Origin: an uncultured Hungatella sp.
GTDB lineage: Bacteria; Bacillota; Clostridia; Lachnospirales; Lachnospiraceae
Direction of reading: 5' to 3'
DNA length: 54,719 nucleotides
NCBI GenBank assembly: GCA_910577935.1
Contig: CAJTOT010000026.1
Location: 762-55,480 of the forward strand
A program made the position numbers and the translations under genes. Positions 26,821-34,950 of the stretch are shown here, one piece after another. Position 1 is the first letter of the stretch; each line of letters starts with the position of its first letter. The notes under the pieces were generated by a model, which saw only the letters and a list, made by a program, of their open reading frames with translations, ran no database searches and had not been told where the DNA came from.

Positions 26821-27117
26821 TTAGTGATAATCGACTATCTCTAAAATATTCGCTTTTTGAATCTCTGTTCCAAATATCTCAAAAATCAGCCTATATGGAT
26901 GGATCAAATCCATGGCATACTGCCCCTCTCTGCTCTGTGACAAAGAATGGCATCTGCCAATATGGAATTGAACCAGCACTTCCACTGCATCGGAAGCAGA
27001 TATTTCACCAATACGCTGCTGTAATTTTTCAGTTAATTCTCTACCATATGTTCGCTCTGCCGTTTTGATATTTGTACAGATTTTTTCAATCCTTTTATTC
27101 TTGTACGTAATATCCAA
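26821..27117 (-). CDS. HigB/RelE-type toxin (plasmid-maintenance killer family)
   Basis: A 98-residue protein of the HigB type, a ribosome-dependent mRNA endonuclease. The pattern IEKICTNIKTAERTYG, then RIGEISASDAVEVL, QFHIGRCHSLSQSREGQYA and the C-terminal LIHPYRLIFE...ILEIVDYH is typical of the killer-protein family. The start is TTG, supported by GAGG 7 bases upstream. It lies 25 bp before the HigA/ImmA gene and behind a strong promoter between two palindromes. It is on the same transcript as its antitoxin, with the toxin first, as usual for higBA. Confidence 0.85.
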   Translation of the reverse strand: MDITYKNKRIEKICTNIKTAERTYGRELTEKLQQRIGEISASDAVEVLVQFHIGRCHSLSQSREGQYAMDLIHPYRLIFEIFGTEIQKANILEIVDYH

Positions 27118-27132
27118 TCCGCCACCTCTTTT

Positions 27133-27147
27133 TTACCTTTGAGGTAA
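27133..27147. promoter_or_regulatory. Operator palindrome 1 of the higBA-like operon
   Basis: TTACCTTTGAGGTAA, arms TTTACCT/AGGTAAA around a 3-base centre. It lies just downstream of the -10 box and before the toxin start. A near-identical copy lies at 27190-27204. This is the arrangement expected for autorepression by the XRE antitoxin. Confidence 0.75.
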
Positions 27148-27151
27148 ATTT

Positions 27152-27180
27152 ATCCTAACACAAATTTTTTATGGCGTCAA
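27152..27180 (-). promoter_or_regulatory. Promoter of the higBA-like operon
   Basis: Minus-strand TTGACG (27180-27175), a 17-base spacer and TAGGAT (27157-27152). The two palindromes bracket it, one upstream of -35 and one downstream of -10. Confidence 0.75.
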
Positions 27181-27189
27181 GACAAATAT

Positions 27190-27204
27190 TTACCTTTAAG
27201 GTAA
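27190..27204. promoter_or_regulatory. Operator palindrome 2 of the higBA-like operon
   Basis: TTACCTTTAAGGTAA, a 15-bp palindrome differing from operator 1 in one central base. It starts 57 bp from operator 1 and lies about 10 bp upstream of the -35 box. Confidence 0.75.
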
Positions 27205-27569
27205 TTTTTTATATTTTGTTATTTCTCTTAATTTTTATTTGTCTGTGCTGACTCTCACTTACCGCTATACCTTCTATGCCTGGGAATATCCATCCACATA
27301 GCGGAAAGTCTTTAATTTACCCACACCTTTTCCTACAAAATTTGACAGTATTCCGCCTTATCATCACTTCTTTTTTAATATGCAATATACACATTAGTTA
27401 TAGGGAACTGAATTTAAAAATAAAGATTTTGGGATATCCTTAATTTGAATAGAATGAAAGAGAGGGTATCACTCTTAATTTGATATCTATTATGAATCTT
27501 ATTAAAAGCAATACCCTTGTAGATTAAACGGAATTAATATCTACTGTATCAAATTGACCTATAAAGTTA
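27205..27569. other. AT-rich gene-free stretch
   Basis: No supportable gene. Base composition is clearly richer in A+T than the window average. CTTAATTTGA occurs twice (27439-27448 and 27474-27483), in each case next to or overlapping GATATC. No tRNA, terminator with T run or mobile-element end was recognised. Confidence 0.5.
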
Positions 27570-28094
27570 TTATTTCACTTCATCTAAACTGCGGAATTCG
27601 GGGTAGGAGGTAAGGAGAACACCGCTGGTTTGGCTCGTCTTACTTTCATATGAACCACTTGGAGTCTTTACCTTATGCACACATTTTACACGATAATAAT
27701 AGTTTGTTGTCATTCCGCGAACATAAAATTCTGTCCCTGCATAAGTTAAATCACCATTATAATCGTCCTCATCAAACTCGTATGTATAAGTTTTTACTGT
27801 GCTCCAGCTTCCAGAAGAGGCATCCTTTCTTCTCTGTAAAGAAATTGTCAAACTTGCCCATGGAACAGACCTATAGGATGTGAAATCCGCGTAAATCCTT
27901 AAAACTCCTTCTCCTTCATTTGTTATTTCCGATATTCCACTCGCCAAATAAAGGCTCCTTGGCTGTATCGGATTTTCCGCCTCATTTTCATACTCACTAC
28001 CTTCCGCTTGCACTTCTTTTGCCCAAATATTGTTAGACATCAATACTGCCATTACTAACAGCAAACTAACTATTCTACCAAGTTTTTTCCTCAT
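27570..28094 (-). CDS. Small secreted protein of unknown function (DUF6147-like)
   Basis: A 174-residue protein with a clear signal peptide: RKK, a hydrophobic core (LGRIVSLLLVMAVLMSNN) and a likely cut after the Ala in NNIWA or VQA. The mature part is beta-rich, with many Ser, Thr and Tyr residues, a likely fibronectin-like sandwich. It ends SGVLLTSYPEFRSLDEVK. I recognise only a general likeness to small secreted Lachnospiraceae proteins. AAGGAGG precedes the ATG. It lies 27 bp downstream of the DUF4367-like gene, so it probably shares its transcript. Its function is unknown. Confidence 0.75.
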   Translation of the reverse strand: MRKKLGRIVSLLLVMAVLMSNNIWAKEVQAEGSEYENEAENPIQPRSLYLASGISEITNEGEGVLRIYADFTSYRSVPWASLTISLQRRKDASSGSWSTVKTYTYEFDEDDYNGDLTYAGTEFYVRGMTTNYYYRVKCVHKVKTPSGSYESKTSQTSGVLLTSYPEFRSLDEVK

Positions 28095-28121
28095 ACCTGA
28101 TTCCTCCTTACATGCTATAAA

Positions 28122-28922
28122 CTATTCAACAACTTTCCTCAATCCTTGAACAATCTGAATAAAATCGTCCTCTGCAATATCTCCATGTAAAATATAGTAC
28201 GCATTATTTTGGGTTACCCATGTACTATATTCTGTTTCTCCATTCTCTAATTCTTGTTGATAAATTACTACTTCTACATCCAAATATTTATTATATATGC
28301 TTTTTAATTCTGTCATATCAGAAACATAACTTGCTGAACTTGATTTATCATTACAGCCTTGGAAGAAAAAAAGTCTGCTCTCTCCATCAGAGTATTTCAT
28401 CAACGCCTTACTTTTCCATAATGTCAAATCAAGAAAAGTAAAACCTTCAGGCAAATATGATAATTCCAACACATCAATATTCAATTCTTCTGCTATTTTC
28501 CTATATGACTCTTTTTCTTTAGACTCACTTTCATTAATGAGATTATTCTCATTATTATCAAATACTACAACATTATCCAGTTCTTTATCTTCTCGCATCT
28601 CATAAGTATAATACTTCTTCGCTCCAACCCACATACTTCCGCCAATCACCATTGTCCCCAAAACAGCAGCGGCCGCCAGCACTTTGACCATTTTGCGCAC
28701 GCGGACCGCCTTGCGGCCTGAAGTTCTCGCGGACTCCTCGCGTTCAAGTCGATCCATAATCTTCCGGAGTTCCCCGCCCGGCGCTCTGGGCAGGTCGTCC
28801 CCAGCTTCGGCGGCAACGGTATCCAGTTCTTCTGCCAGCTGCTCATCTTGATACCCGAAAGCCTCTGCCAGTTTCTGATCTATGAAGTTGTCCTCCAATT
28901 GCTTTTGACTTTTCCTCTCCAC
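28122..28922 (-). CDS. DUF4367-like single-span membrane protein, possible anti-sigma factor
   Basis: A 266-residue protein. Residues 1-75 are charged and cytoplasmic. A span lies at about 80-98 (VLAAAAVLGTMVIGGSMWVG), and an extracytoplasmic domain from about 140 to the end has the DUF4367 pattern (LSYLPEGFTFLDL...RLFFFQG...YILHGDIAEDDFIQIVQGL). This topology is common in anti-sigma factors. A sigma factor gene is 1.2 kb away on the same strand, with murG between them on the other strand. The GTG start has GAGG 6 bases upstream. It shares the 128-bp gap with the divergent murG promoter. Confidence 0.8.
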   Translation of the reverse strand: MERKSQKQLEDNFIDQKLAEAFGYQDEQLAEELDTVAAEAGDDLPRAPGGELRKIMDRLEREESARTSGRKAVRVRKMVKVLAAAAVLGTMVIGGSMWVGAKKYYTYEMREDKELDNVVVFDNNENNLINESESKEKESYRKIAEELNIDVLELSYLPEGFTFLDLTLWKSKALMKYSDGESRLFFFQGCNDKSSSASYVSDMTELKSIYNKYLDVEVVIYQQELENGETEYSTWVTQNNAYYILHGDIAEDDFIQIVQGLRKVVE

Positions 28923-28962
28923 AGCCTACCTCTCGCATTTCTTTTTTCTTCCGAATTGGGTC

Positions 28963-28994
28963 TTGACTTTTTCAGTAATTGTCTAGTATATAAT
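28963..28994 (+). promoter_or_regulatory. Promoter of murG
   Basis: TTGACT (28963-28968) followed after 18 bases by TATATA (28987-28992), overlapping a perfect TATAAT (28989-28994; spacing 20). The region is A/T rich, and transcription would begin about 45 bases before the murG start. Confidence 0.6.
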
Positions 28995-29050
28995 ATAATT
29001 GTATGGCTACCCTACCAAGGTACACCCTTTTAAATTGGAGGCAGAATCTT

Positions 29051-30124
29051 ATGAAAAAGATTATCCTAACCGGCGGCGGCACTGCCGGCCACGTAACACC
29101 CAATCTGGCTCTGATCCCATCCCTCCGGGAACTGGGATACGAGATCCGATACATCGGTTCCTATCAAGGAATGGAGAAAAAGCTCATTGAGAATGCCGGA
29201 ATTCCCTATGACGGAATATCCTCAGGAAAACTCCGCCGGTATTTCGACTTGAAAAACTTCTCAGACCCCTTCCGCGTCGTAAAAGGCTATGGAGAGGCGC
29301 TGAGACTTCTAAAAAAGCACAAGCCTGATGTTATCTTTTCCAAAGGAGGATTTGTCGCTGTCCCTGTGGTCCTGGCTGCAAAGCACTGCCGTATCCCAGC
29401 CATTATCCACGAGTCAGACATGACTCCGGGGCTTGCCAACAAATTGTGCATTCCATCCGCCAGGAAGGTCTGCTGCAATTTCCCCGAAACCCTCTCCTGT
29501 CTCCCCAGGGAGAAAGCGGTTCTCACCGGTTCCCCTATCCGGGCTGAACTTCTGCAGGGCGACCGTCTGTCTGGTCTTCAGTATTCTCACCTGGCTGCCG
29601 ACAAACCGGTAATCCTGGTTATCGGCGGAAGCCTTGGCTCTGTAGCTGTCAACACTGCCGTGCGAAACCTGCTGCCTCGCCTGCTGCCTGAATATCAGGT
29701 AGTACATATCTGCGGAAAAGGCAATCTGGACGAAAGCCTGATCGGAACCAAAGGATATGTACAATATGAGTATGTGGACGCGCCTCTCAAGCATCTGTTT
29801 GCCGCCGCTGACCTGGTGGTATCCAGGGCCGGCGCCAACTCTATATGCGAGATTTTGGCGCTGCGCAAACCAAATGTTCTGATTCCGCTTTCTGCCGCCG
29901 CCAGCCGGGGCGACCAGATCCTCAATGCTGACTCATTTGCAAAACAAGGATTCAGCACTGTTCTGAAAGAAGAAACCGTAACCGATGACACTCTCTACAA
30001 AGCCATCTCGGACACCTTCCAGAACAAATCTTCATTCATCCGGACGATGGAGCAAAGTCATCTGAACAATGCTGTACAAACCATCATAAATCTCATCGAA
30101 GAATGTGCTGCTCACAAAGACTAA
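29051..30124 (+). CDS. murG: UDP-GlcNAc:undecaprenyl-PP-MurNAc-pentapeptide GlcNAc transferase MurG
   Basis: Peripheral membrane GT28 enzyme that converts lipid I to lipid II in peptidoglycan synthesis. GGGTAGHVTPNLAL at about 7-20 and the C-terminal donor-site VVSRAGANSICEILAL and PLSAAASRGDQILNA are diagnostic. The ATG at 29051 has GGAGG 8 bases upstream; an in-frame ATG at 29003 is less likely. The length of 357 residues is normal. murG is usually within the mur/fts cluster; here it stands alone on the plus strand between minus-strand genes. Its end overlaps the sigma factor stop by 4 bases. Confidence 0.95.
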   Translation: MKKIILTGGGTAGHVTPNLALIPSLRELGYEIRYIGSYQGMEKKLIENAGIPYDGISSGKLRRYFDLKNFSDPFRVVKGYGEALRLLKKHKPDVIFSKGGFVAVPVVLAAKHCRIPAIIHESDMTPGLANKLCIPSARKVCCNFPETLSCLPREKAVLTGSPIRAELLQGDRLSGLQYSHLAADKPVILVIGGSLGSVAVNTAVRNLLPRLLPEYQVVHICGKGNLDESLIGTKGYVQYEYVDAPLKHLFAAADLVVSRAGANSICEILALRKPNVLIPLSAAASRGDQILNADSFAKQGFSTVLKEETVTDDTLYKAISDTFQNKSSFIRTMEQSHLNNAVQTIINLIEECAAHKD

Positions 30125-30657
30125 TTGATCTTCTTTAACTCTTCTCTCAAGAGTTTTCTGATTCTGGATATCCGCATTCTGCATGTCGGACCGCTGATAT
30201 CCAGAATTTCACAGACTTCCTCCACAGGCCGTCCCTCTACCAGACAGAGTATAGCCACATCACACATTTTCGGTTTCATCTCCAGAATGCATTGATGAAT
30301 CCGGCGAAGTTCCTCCCGCTGAATCAGGGTATCGCAGATATCCTTTCTCACCTGACAGCGCAGTATCTCATACTCCACCTTCGGATCATCAGAATCTATG
30401 CTTAACCCGCTTTTCTTCGATGTCCGAAAATAGTCAATACAGCGATTCTTTAAAATCCTCATCAACACGCCTTTCTTCTGAGCTTCATTCCACTCTAAAG
30501 CCATGGTTCCATATGCGCGCATAAATGAATAGAATGTCTCCTGAACAATATCGTCGACTTCGCATTCCGGTACTCCGTCTCTGGCTGCCACAAGACGAAG
30601 AAGACCCTGATTTTCTTCGTACAGCGCCTGCAACAAATCTTTCTGTTCTTGCTGCAT
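30121..30657 (-). CDS. RNA polymerase sigma factor, sigma-70 (ECF-like)
   Basis: A 178-residue alternative sigma factor. Region 2 includes ECEVDDIVQETFYSFMRAY, and region 4 (residues about 125-172) includes AILCLVEGRPVEEVCEILDI and a basic helix RMRISRIRKLLREELKK. A Ser/Asp-rich linker joins them. The stop overlaps the murG stop region by 4 bases (tail to tail). The DUF4367-like gene beyond murG may encode its anti-sigma factor. It follows the rhomboid and HIT genes on the same strand, after a 62-bp gap. Confidence 0.88.
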   Translation of the reverse strand: MQQEQKDLLQALYEENQGLLRLVAARDGVPECEVDDIVQETFYSFMRAYGTMALEWNEAQKKGVLMRILKNRCIDYFRTSKKSGLSIDSDDPKVEYEILRCQVRKDICDTLIQREELRRIHQCILEMKPKMCDVAILCLVEGRPVEEVCEILDISGPTCRMRISRIRKLLREELKKIN

Positions 30658-30719
30658 GGTTTTCTCCTAATTTCGACTGCCCGCCACCTGCAGGCCCGGT
30701 TCTTTCCTACATCCCCCGC

Positions 30720-31136
30720 TCACATGTGAGCAGTTACTTCCTCAACAATCTGTTCTCTGTCTTCCGGACTGACAACTCCCGGATTCCAGGCCACCATCTC
30801 CGGTCCGCCTTCATATCGGGGAATGATATGCATATGAAAATGTTTTACCGTCTGTCCCGCGGCTTCCCCATTGTTCTGCACCAGATTAAATCCCGCGCAG
30901 CCCAAGCCGCTTTTCATTGCTTTTCCCAGTCTTGCCGCCAGCCCCAGCACTTTGGCTCCCACGGCTTCATCCAGCTCGCAGAGATCCTGATAATGCTGTT
31001 TCGGCAGAATCAGAGCGTGGCCTCTGGACGCCGGACCGGCATCCAGAATCACCCGAAAATCGTCGTCCTCATATAAGGCCGCCGCCGGGATCTCACCATT
31101 TGCAATTTTGCAGAAAATACAATCTTCTCTCACCAT
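30720..31136 (-). CDS. HIT-family nucleotide hydrolase/transferase
   Basis: A 138-residue protein of the Hint/HIT branch, which hydrolyses purine nucleoside phosphoramidates and related adenylates. The histidine triad HFHMHI is present (about 105-110). The N terminus CIFCKIANGEIPAA is typical. The ATG at 31136 follows GAGGAGG by 4 bases; an earlier ATG at 31154 is unsupported. The start overlaps the end of the rhomboid gene. Confidence 0.92.
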   Translation of the reverse strand: MVREDCIFCKIANGEIPAAALYEDDDFRVILDAGPASRGHALILPKQHYQDLCELDEAVGAKVLGLAARLGKAMKSGLGCAGFNLVQNNGEAAGQTVKHFHMHIIPRYEGGPEMVAWNPGVVSPEDREQIVEEVTAHM

Positions 31137-31756
31137 ATATCCTCCTCTATCCAACCAGTTCTTCTTTTCGGTTTCCGGTACAAGACCGCCGCCGTAACCA
31201 CTCCCAGCACCAGGCCTGCCACATGAGCCACATTGTTGACTCCGCTGCTGGTAAATCCATGATAAAGGGAAAATCCTGCCAGTATGGCAAGCTGTCTGGT
31301 ACTCAGATCCTCCAAACGTCCTCTGTTGACCGCTACTGCATACAAAAGTCCTCCGATAACGCCAAAGATCGCCCCGGAGGCCCCTGCCGAGACTGCATAG
31401 TCATCTGTCATCACATTGAAAAACACAGATGCCACATTGGCCCCCGCACCGCAGATGAGATAAAAGACGGCATATTTCACCTTTCCCAGCGCCCGTTCCA
31501 TATTATCTCCCAGAACAAACAGCAGAAGCATATTGTTGGCCAGATGCTCCATCCCAAAATGCATGAATACAGCTGTCAGAAGCCGCCAGTATTCCTTGTC
31601 ATAGAGAAGGGAAGGCTCAAACAGCGCTCCATGAGCGATCATAAATCTCGAATTCTCTGTCGAGCCCTGTGTCTCCAGAAACAGGAATACCAGCACATTC
31701 ACCGCTATGATCGTGAAATTTACATAAGCGGTTTTTCGGTATCTTTCAAGACCCAT
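31130..31756 (-). CDS. Rhomboid-family intramembrane serine protease
   Basis: A 208-residue membrane protein with six predicted spans. The catalytic Ser is in AGASGAIFG and the His in NVAHVAGLVLG, each within a span; the Asn/His of the second span is in VFMHFGMEHLANNMLLLFVLG. It cuts membrane proteins inside the bilayer. GGAG precedes the ATG. It has its own promoter after the FHA gene. Whether it acts on the pilins encoded upstream is not known. Confidence 0.92.
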   Translation of the reverse strand: MGLERYRKTAYVNFTIIAVNVLVFLFLETQGSTENSRFMIAHGALFEPSLLYDKEYWRLLTAVFMHFGMEHLANNMLLLFVLGDNMERALGKVKYAVFYLICGAGANVASVFFNVMTDDYAVSAGASGAIFGVIGGLLYAVAVNRGRLEDLSTRQLAILAGFSLYHGFTSSGVNNVAHVAGLVLGVVTAAVLYRKPKRRTGWIEEDIW

Positions 31757-31786
31757 ACCTTATCTCCTTCTGTCTTATGTAACCCT

Positions 31787-31815
31787 ATTTTATCATAGCC
31801 TTCTGCTTTTGTTAA
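31787..31815 (-). promoter_or_regulatory. Candidate promoter of the rhomboid-HIT unit
   Basis: Minus-strand TTAACA (31815-31810), a 17-base spacer and TAAAAT (31792-31787), in the 62-bp gap after the FHA gene. Confidence 0.5.
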
Positions 31816-31818
31816 GGT

Positions 31819-33267
31819 TTATTTAAAATGAAACTTCAGATCGGCAATGCCCACCTCATCTCCCGGCTGCACCGCAGCAGTCTCATTGGCATTGAGACAT
31901 CTGCCGTTGATATATGTGCCGTTATCCGAATTCAAATCCGTGATCTGATACCCGTCTTTTGTCTCGTCGATTCTGAGATGAAGGCGGCTGACTGTATCCC
32001 TGGAGATCACATAATCGCAGAATCCTTCCAGTCTTCCGATAATAAACGGATAGTAAACCACAGGGATTCTTCCCACTCCGTCCTCACTGACCAGGCTGCG
32101 CCCCGCTTTCGCCTCTTTCGGCTCCCACAGCGGCACTGTCTCTGTTTTATCTGTATCAAAAACCGGCCGGGCAGAAAACTCCGGGGAATCTTCTTCCTGA
32201 AATTTTTCAAAAACCGACTGCCGCTGATCTGGACGGACAGCAGTTTTCAAAGTTTTTCCCGTATTCTGAACTGATTGTGGTGTGTAGGATTTGACAGAAT
32301 TGACACTATTCAACTGATCTTCCCATGTCTCTTCACTAGATGTCTGATTATAAGAAATATGATTGTAATATGTACTGGCACAAGATGTATGATTTTGAGA
32401 TGATGATTCATGGAACAGATGAACCCAGGGCAGCCTAAGATTCCATCCCGCATATATGATCATGCCTGCTGCCGAAAGTCCAAATCCCGCTGCCATCAGC
32501 CAGAGTCCATATCTCATAAACACAGCGGCCCCTCCAAACACAAAGGCTCCCACCGACAGCGCCAGCATGATGCCTCCCGGCGCCGTATAATAATACCACG
32601 GCTTTTTCCCGCCGGCCTGGAAAATCGGTTCCGGCCTTTCGGATTCGTCTTCTCTCCATGACTCTATTTTCTCTTTGGTTATTGTCTCACATTCTTCCGA
32701 CTCAGATATAGAGTCTATATCTGGACAATTCTCTTTCATCAGCCACCGGAGAAGATTGTCCAGGCCGTAATTCTCTTTCAGGCTTTCCCTGTACAGGCCG
32801 TAAGTCAGCACCACCGCTTCTTTGTCCTGATGATCCACTTTCCCCAGCAAAAATTGAAGAAACAGGCTGAACTCATCTGGAAAATTCCCTTTTTTTCCCG
32901 GAATGAGGCAGAGAAAGGGCTGATATTCATCTGGATTCACATATATGTAGTCCGGGTCCAGAAGAATCTGTTCTTCTGTCAGAAGATAGTCTTCCATCTT
33001 AGTCAATGTCCGGGCGATCCCCAGAAGCAGACGGCGAATCTGGACGGCATTGATGGACTTGGTCTCAAGCATCCTGCTCAAAGGCTGCTTTGAAGTGATT
33101 TCATAACAGAATCTGCTGTGATTGTCCGTCTTTTTAATTCTAAACTTCAGCAGCCCCTCTATAGTATTTCCGATCATCATTCTCGCTTCATACCCCTGGT
33201 CCTGCATACCCTCCACGCTGATCATAAGGTAATTCTGCCTCATCTCTCTCAAATACTCAATTTCCAT
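31819..33267 (-). CDS. Tad-locus protein with DUF6382-like N-terminus, two spans and C-terminal FHA domain
   Basis: A 482-residue protein. Residues 1-180 form a conserved cytoplasmic region common in Firmicute Tad loci. Two membrane spans lie at about 230-275. A Ser/Thr-rich linker follows, and the last 80 residues are a forkhead-associated domain (IGRLEGFCDYVISRDTVSRL then DLNSDNGTYINGRCL), which binds phosphothreonine. It may link Ser/Thr kinase signalling to pilus assembly. It is the last gene of the tad operon. The ATG at 33267 is preferred over a GTG at 33282, which overlaps the previous stop. Confidence 0.82.
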   Translation of the reverse strand: MEIEYLREMRQNYLMISVEGMQDQGYEARMMIGNTIEGLLKFRIKKTDNHSRFCYEITSKQPLSRMLETKSINAVQIRRLLLGIARTLTKMEDYLLTEEQILLDPDYIYVNPDEYQPFLCLIPGKKGNFPDEFSLFLQFLLGKVDHQDKEAVVLTYGLYRESLKENYGLDNLLRWLMKENCPDIDSISESEECETITKEKIESWREDESERPEPIFQAGGKKPWYYYTAPGGIMLALSVGAFVFGGAAVFMRYGLWLMAAGFGLSAAGMIIYAGWNLRLPWVHLFHESSSQNHTSCASTYYNHISYNQTSSEETWEDQLNSVNSVKSYTPQSVQNTGKTLKTAVRPDQRQSVFEKFQEEDSPEFSARPVFDTDKTETVPLWEPKEAKAGRSLVSEDGVGRIPVVYYPFIIGRLEGFCDYVISRDTVSRLHLRIDETKDGYQITDLNSDNGTYINGRCLNANETAAVQPGDEVGIADLKFHFK

Positions 33268-33278
33268 ATACTGCCCTC

Positions 33279-33617
33279 TCACTCCTCATCTGCCTGCCCG
33301 TCAAATTCAAAAATAGTTATAAGGCGCAGGGCTTCCTCCGGTTCATGCACCCCCGCCGCAATCTCCTTTTCCCAATCCCCGTAATGAATATATCCTTCCA
33401 CCTTTCCAGAACTTTTGACCACCTGGCCAAAGTTCAGGGATTTTTCCCGGTCTTCTTCCTGATAGCGCAGCTGTTCCACTCTCCAGTGGAGCTTCATCAC
33501 TTCTGCCGTCTCCACACAACGGCTGTAAGCTGTCCGCACCAGCACGGCCAAAGCGAAGACCACCATAGCCATGACGTAGGAGGCTTCCACCGTCAGGCTG
33601 GCTTTGTATTTTTTCAT
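33279..33617 (-). CDS. TadE-like pseudopilin (short)
   Basis: A 112-residue protein with a basic start MKKYKA, a prepilin-type SLTVEASYVMAMVVFALAVL helix (residues 7-28) and a soluble tail. The TVEA motif with Glu at +5 from the processing site matches TadE-like minor pilins, which are cut by a Tad prepilin peptidase. It lies between the second A24-like gene and the FHA gene. Confidence 0.8.
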   Translation of the reverse strand: MKKYKASLTVEASYVMAMVVFALAVLVRTAYSRCVETAEVMKLHWRVEQLRYQEEDREKSLNFGQVVKSSGKVEGYIHYGDWEKEIAAGVHEPEEALRLITIFEFDGQADEE

Positions 33618-33633
33618 TCACATATTCTCCTTC

Positions 33634-34047
33634 TCATCTCGCCACAATCCACACACCCACAGGCCACAGGCACACCAGAAACGGCAAGGTTATTTTCCGG
33701 AAATTATTTCCGGCAAAAATTTTTTTAAGAATTACAGCCGCGCTCCACACCCAGCTCACAACCAGGCCGCCTGCAAGGAACAGCCACACCTCAGCGGCTG
33801 TGAGATACCACGCGCTGGCCAGAAGAAACAACCCATCTCCGGCTCCCACCGCCCCTCTTGTAAGACCGCTCACTGCCAGCACCGCCATTCCCGCCGACAG
33901 CCCCGGAACATGGGTTCCCAGTCCGCCGCTCCAGGCCGCTGCCATTCCCGCCAAGCCGCAGACTGCCAGGAGTTTTCCCGAGACAGCGCGGCACTTTATA
34001 TCTTCTAAAGCCCCTGCGCTCAAACATATCAGCCAAAACCACCTCAC
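33634..34047 (-). CDS. Second A24-type prepilin peptidase-like protein
   Basis: A 137-residue membrane protein with about four spans. The two Asp signatures of A24 peptidases are present: LEDIKCR in the first loop and GAGDG in the second. It is about 40 residues shorter than the first peptidase of the operon. The start is GTG at 34047, preceded by GGGAGGGAGG with 8-base spacing. It lies between two TadE-like pseudopilin genes. Confidence 0.8.
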   Translation of the reverse strand: MRWFWLICLSAGALEDIKCRAVSGKLLAVCGLAGMAAAWSGGLGTHVPGLSAGMAVLAVSGLTRGAVGAGDGLFLLASAWYLTAAEVWLFLAGGLVVSWVWSAAVILKKIFAGNNFRKITLPFLVCLWPVGVWIVAR

Positions 34048-34064
34048 CGTTTCACCTCCCTCCC

Positions 34065-34925
34065 TTAATTTTTTTTCCCGCAGTAAGAACATGGTCCCAG
34101 ATGCTCCACCTCCGATTTCCATACCGCCTTCGCATAAGCGTTTATGGCTGAACATGAGGGACTGGAGTGATAATGTTTTCCCGACGGCATAATATACACG
34201 GTTCCCCCGGCATCGCTGCCGCACCTCGCACATGGGGTGTACCGGCCCCCGCTGTCATTTCTCCGGGATTCCACCTCCCCTGCCGCCACGGCTGTCAGAT
34301 CGTTGTGGAGATAGTGGCAGGTGCGGCTCACATGGTATCGGGTGCTTTTTTTCCCTACATAGACTATCACGTCCTCCTCTTCTTCCTGATCTCCCTGAGA
34401 TTTTCCGTCTTCTCCCACCCAGGCTCTCCTAAAGCTCCTGTTCGTCAGCTCCACACTCTCCAGTCCCAGAAAGGAAAAAGGCATCTTCACCTCATAGTCA
34501 ACCACCAGATCCACCGTCTCCCCGTCCTCCAGAAAGCTGGAGCGGAGCAGGGATACCCGCTCCACAGGCAGATCTTTCAACCCGTTTCTCACCGCCGCTT
34601 CCGCGTACGCCCATGCCGCTGCCCTGTTCCAAAAACTCTCCTCCTCTGTATACCGGGAGAGATAGGCCGCCTGGCCGATGTCCTCGCTGACATGCTCTCC
34701 CACGGCCTGCACCTGTCTGTGCACATCCATAACCCGAAAAGGCATCATCAAAATAACCCCCGCAAAGAGAAACAGAGGAAGCACCAGGGCCGCCTCCAGC
34801 GTCAGGCTGGCGGAGGCGGACAGAGACGACCTTTTTCTGCCGATTAAATTTTTTATTTTAAGGATTCGTACTTGGAGAGTCACGCTTCGTTTTTTTATTT
34901 TTTCTTTCACACAGAAAAAGGGCAT
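34065..34925 (-). CDS. TadE-like pseudopilin with two Cys/His zinc-type motifs
   Basis: A 286-residue protein. A basic N terminus is followed by the pilin-type helix SASLTLEAALVLPLFLFAGV (about 38-58), then a soluble domain. The C-terminal third has two copies of a Y-H-x4-C ... C-x2-C motif: H198, C203, C232, C235 and H253, C258, C279, C282, the type seen in small zinc-binding domains of nuclease and Ada-like proteins. The two TadE helices and this pair are exported, so the metal sites would be outside the cell. GGAGGTGG precedes the ATG. This arrangement is not usual for TadE. Confidence 0.8.
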   Translation of the reverse strand: MPFFCVKEKIKKRSVTLQVRILKIKNLIGRKRSSLSASASLTLEAALVLPLFLFAGVILMMPFRVMDVHRQVQAVGEHVSEDIGQAAYLSRYTEEESFWNRAAAWAYAEAAVRNGLKDLPVERVSLLRSSFLEDGETVDLVVDYEVKMPFSFLGLESVELTNRSFRRAWVGEDGKSQGDQEEEEDVIVYVGKKSTRYHVSRTCHYLHNDLTAVAAGEVESRRNDSGGRYTPCARCGSDAGGTVYIMPSGKHYHSSPSCSAINAYAKAVWKSEVEHLGPCSYCGKKN

Positions 34926-34950
34926 CTTTCTCCACCTCCGTCTTGTCTGT

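Noticed and set aside
27205..27569. Possible coding remnant or attachment site next to the TA pair
   Set aside because: No frame longer than a few dozen codons, no tRNA fragment, and no matching repeat at the other edge.
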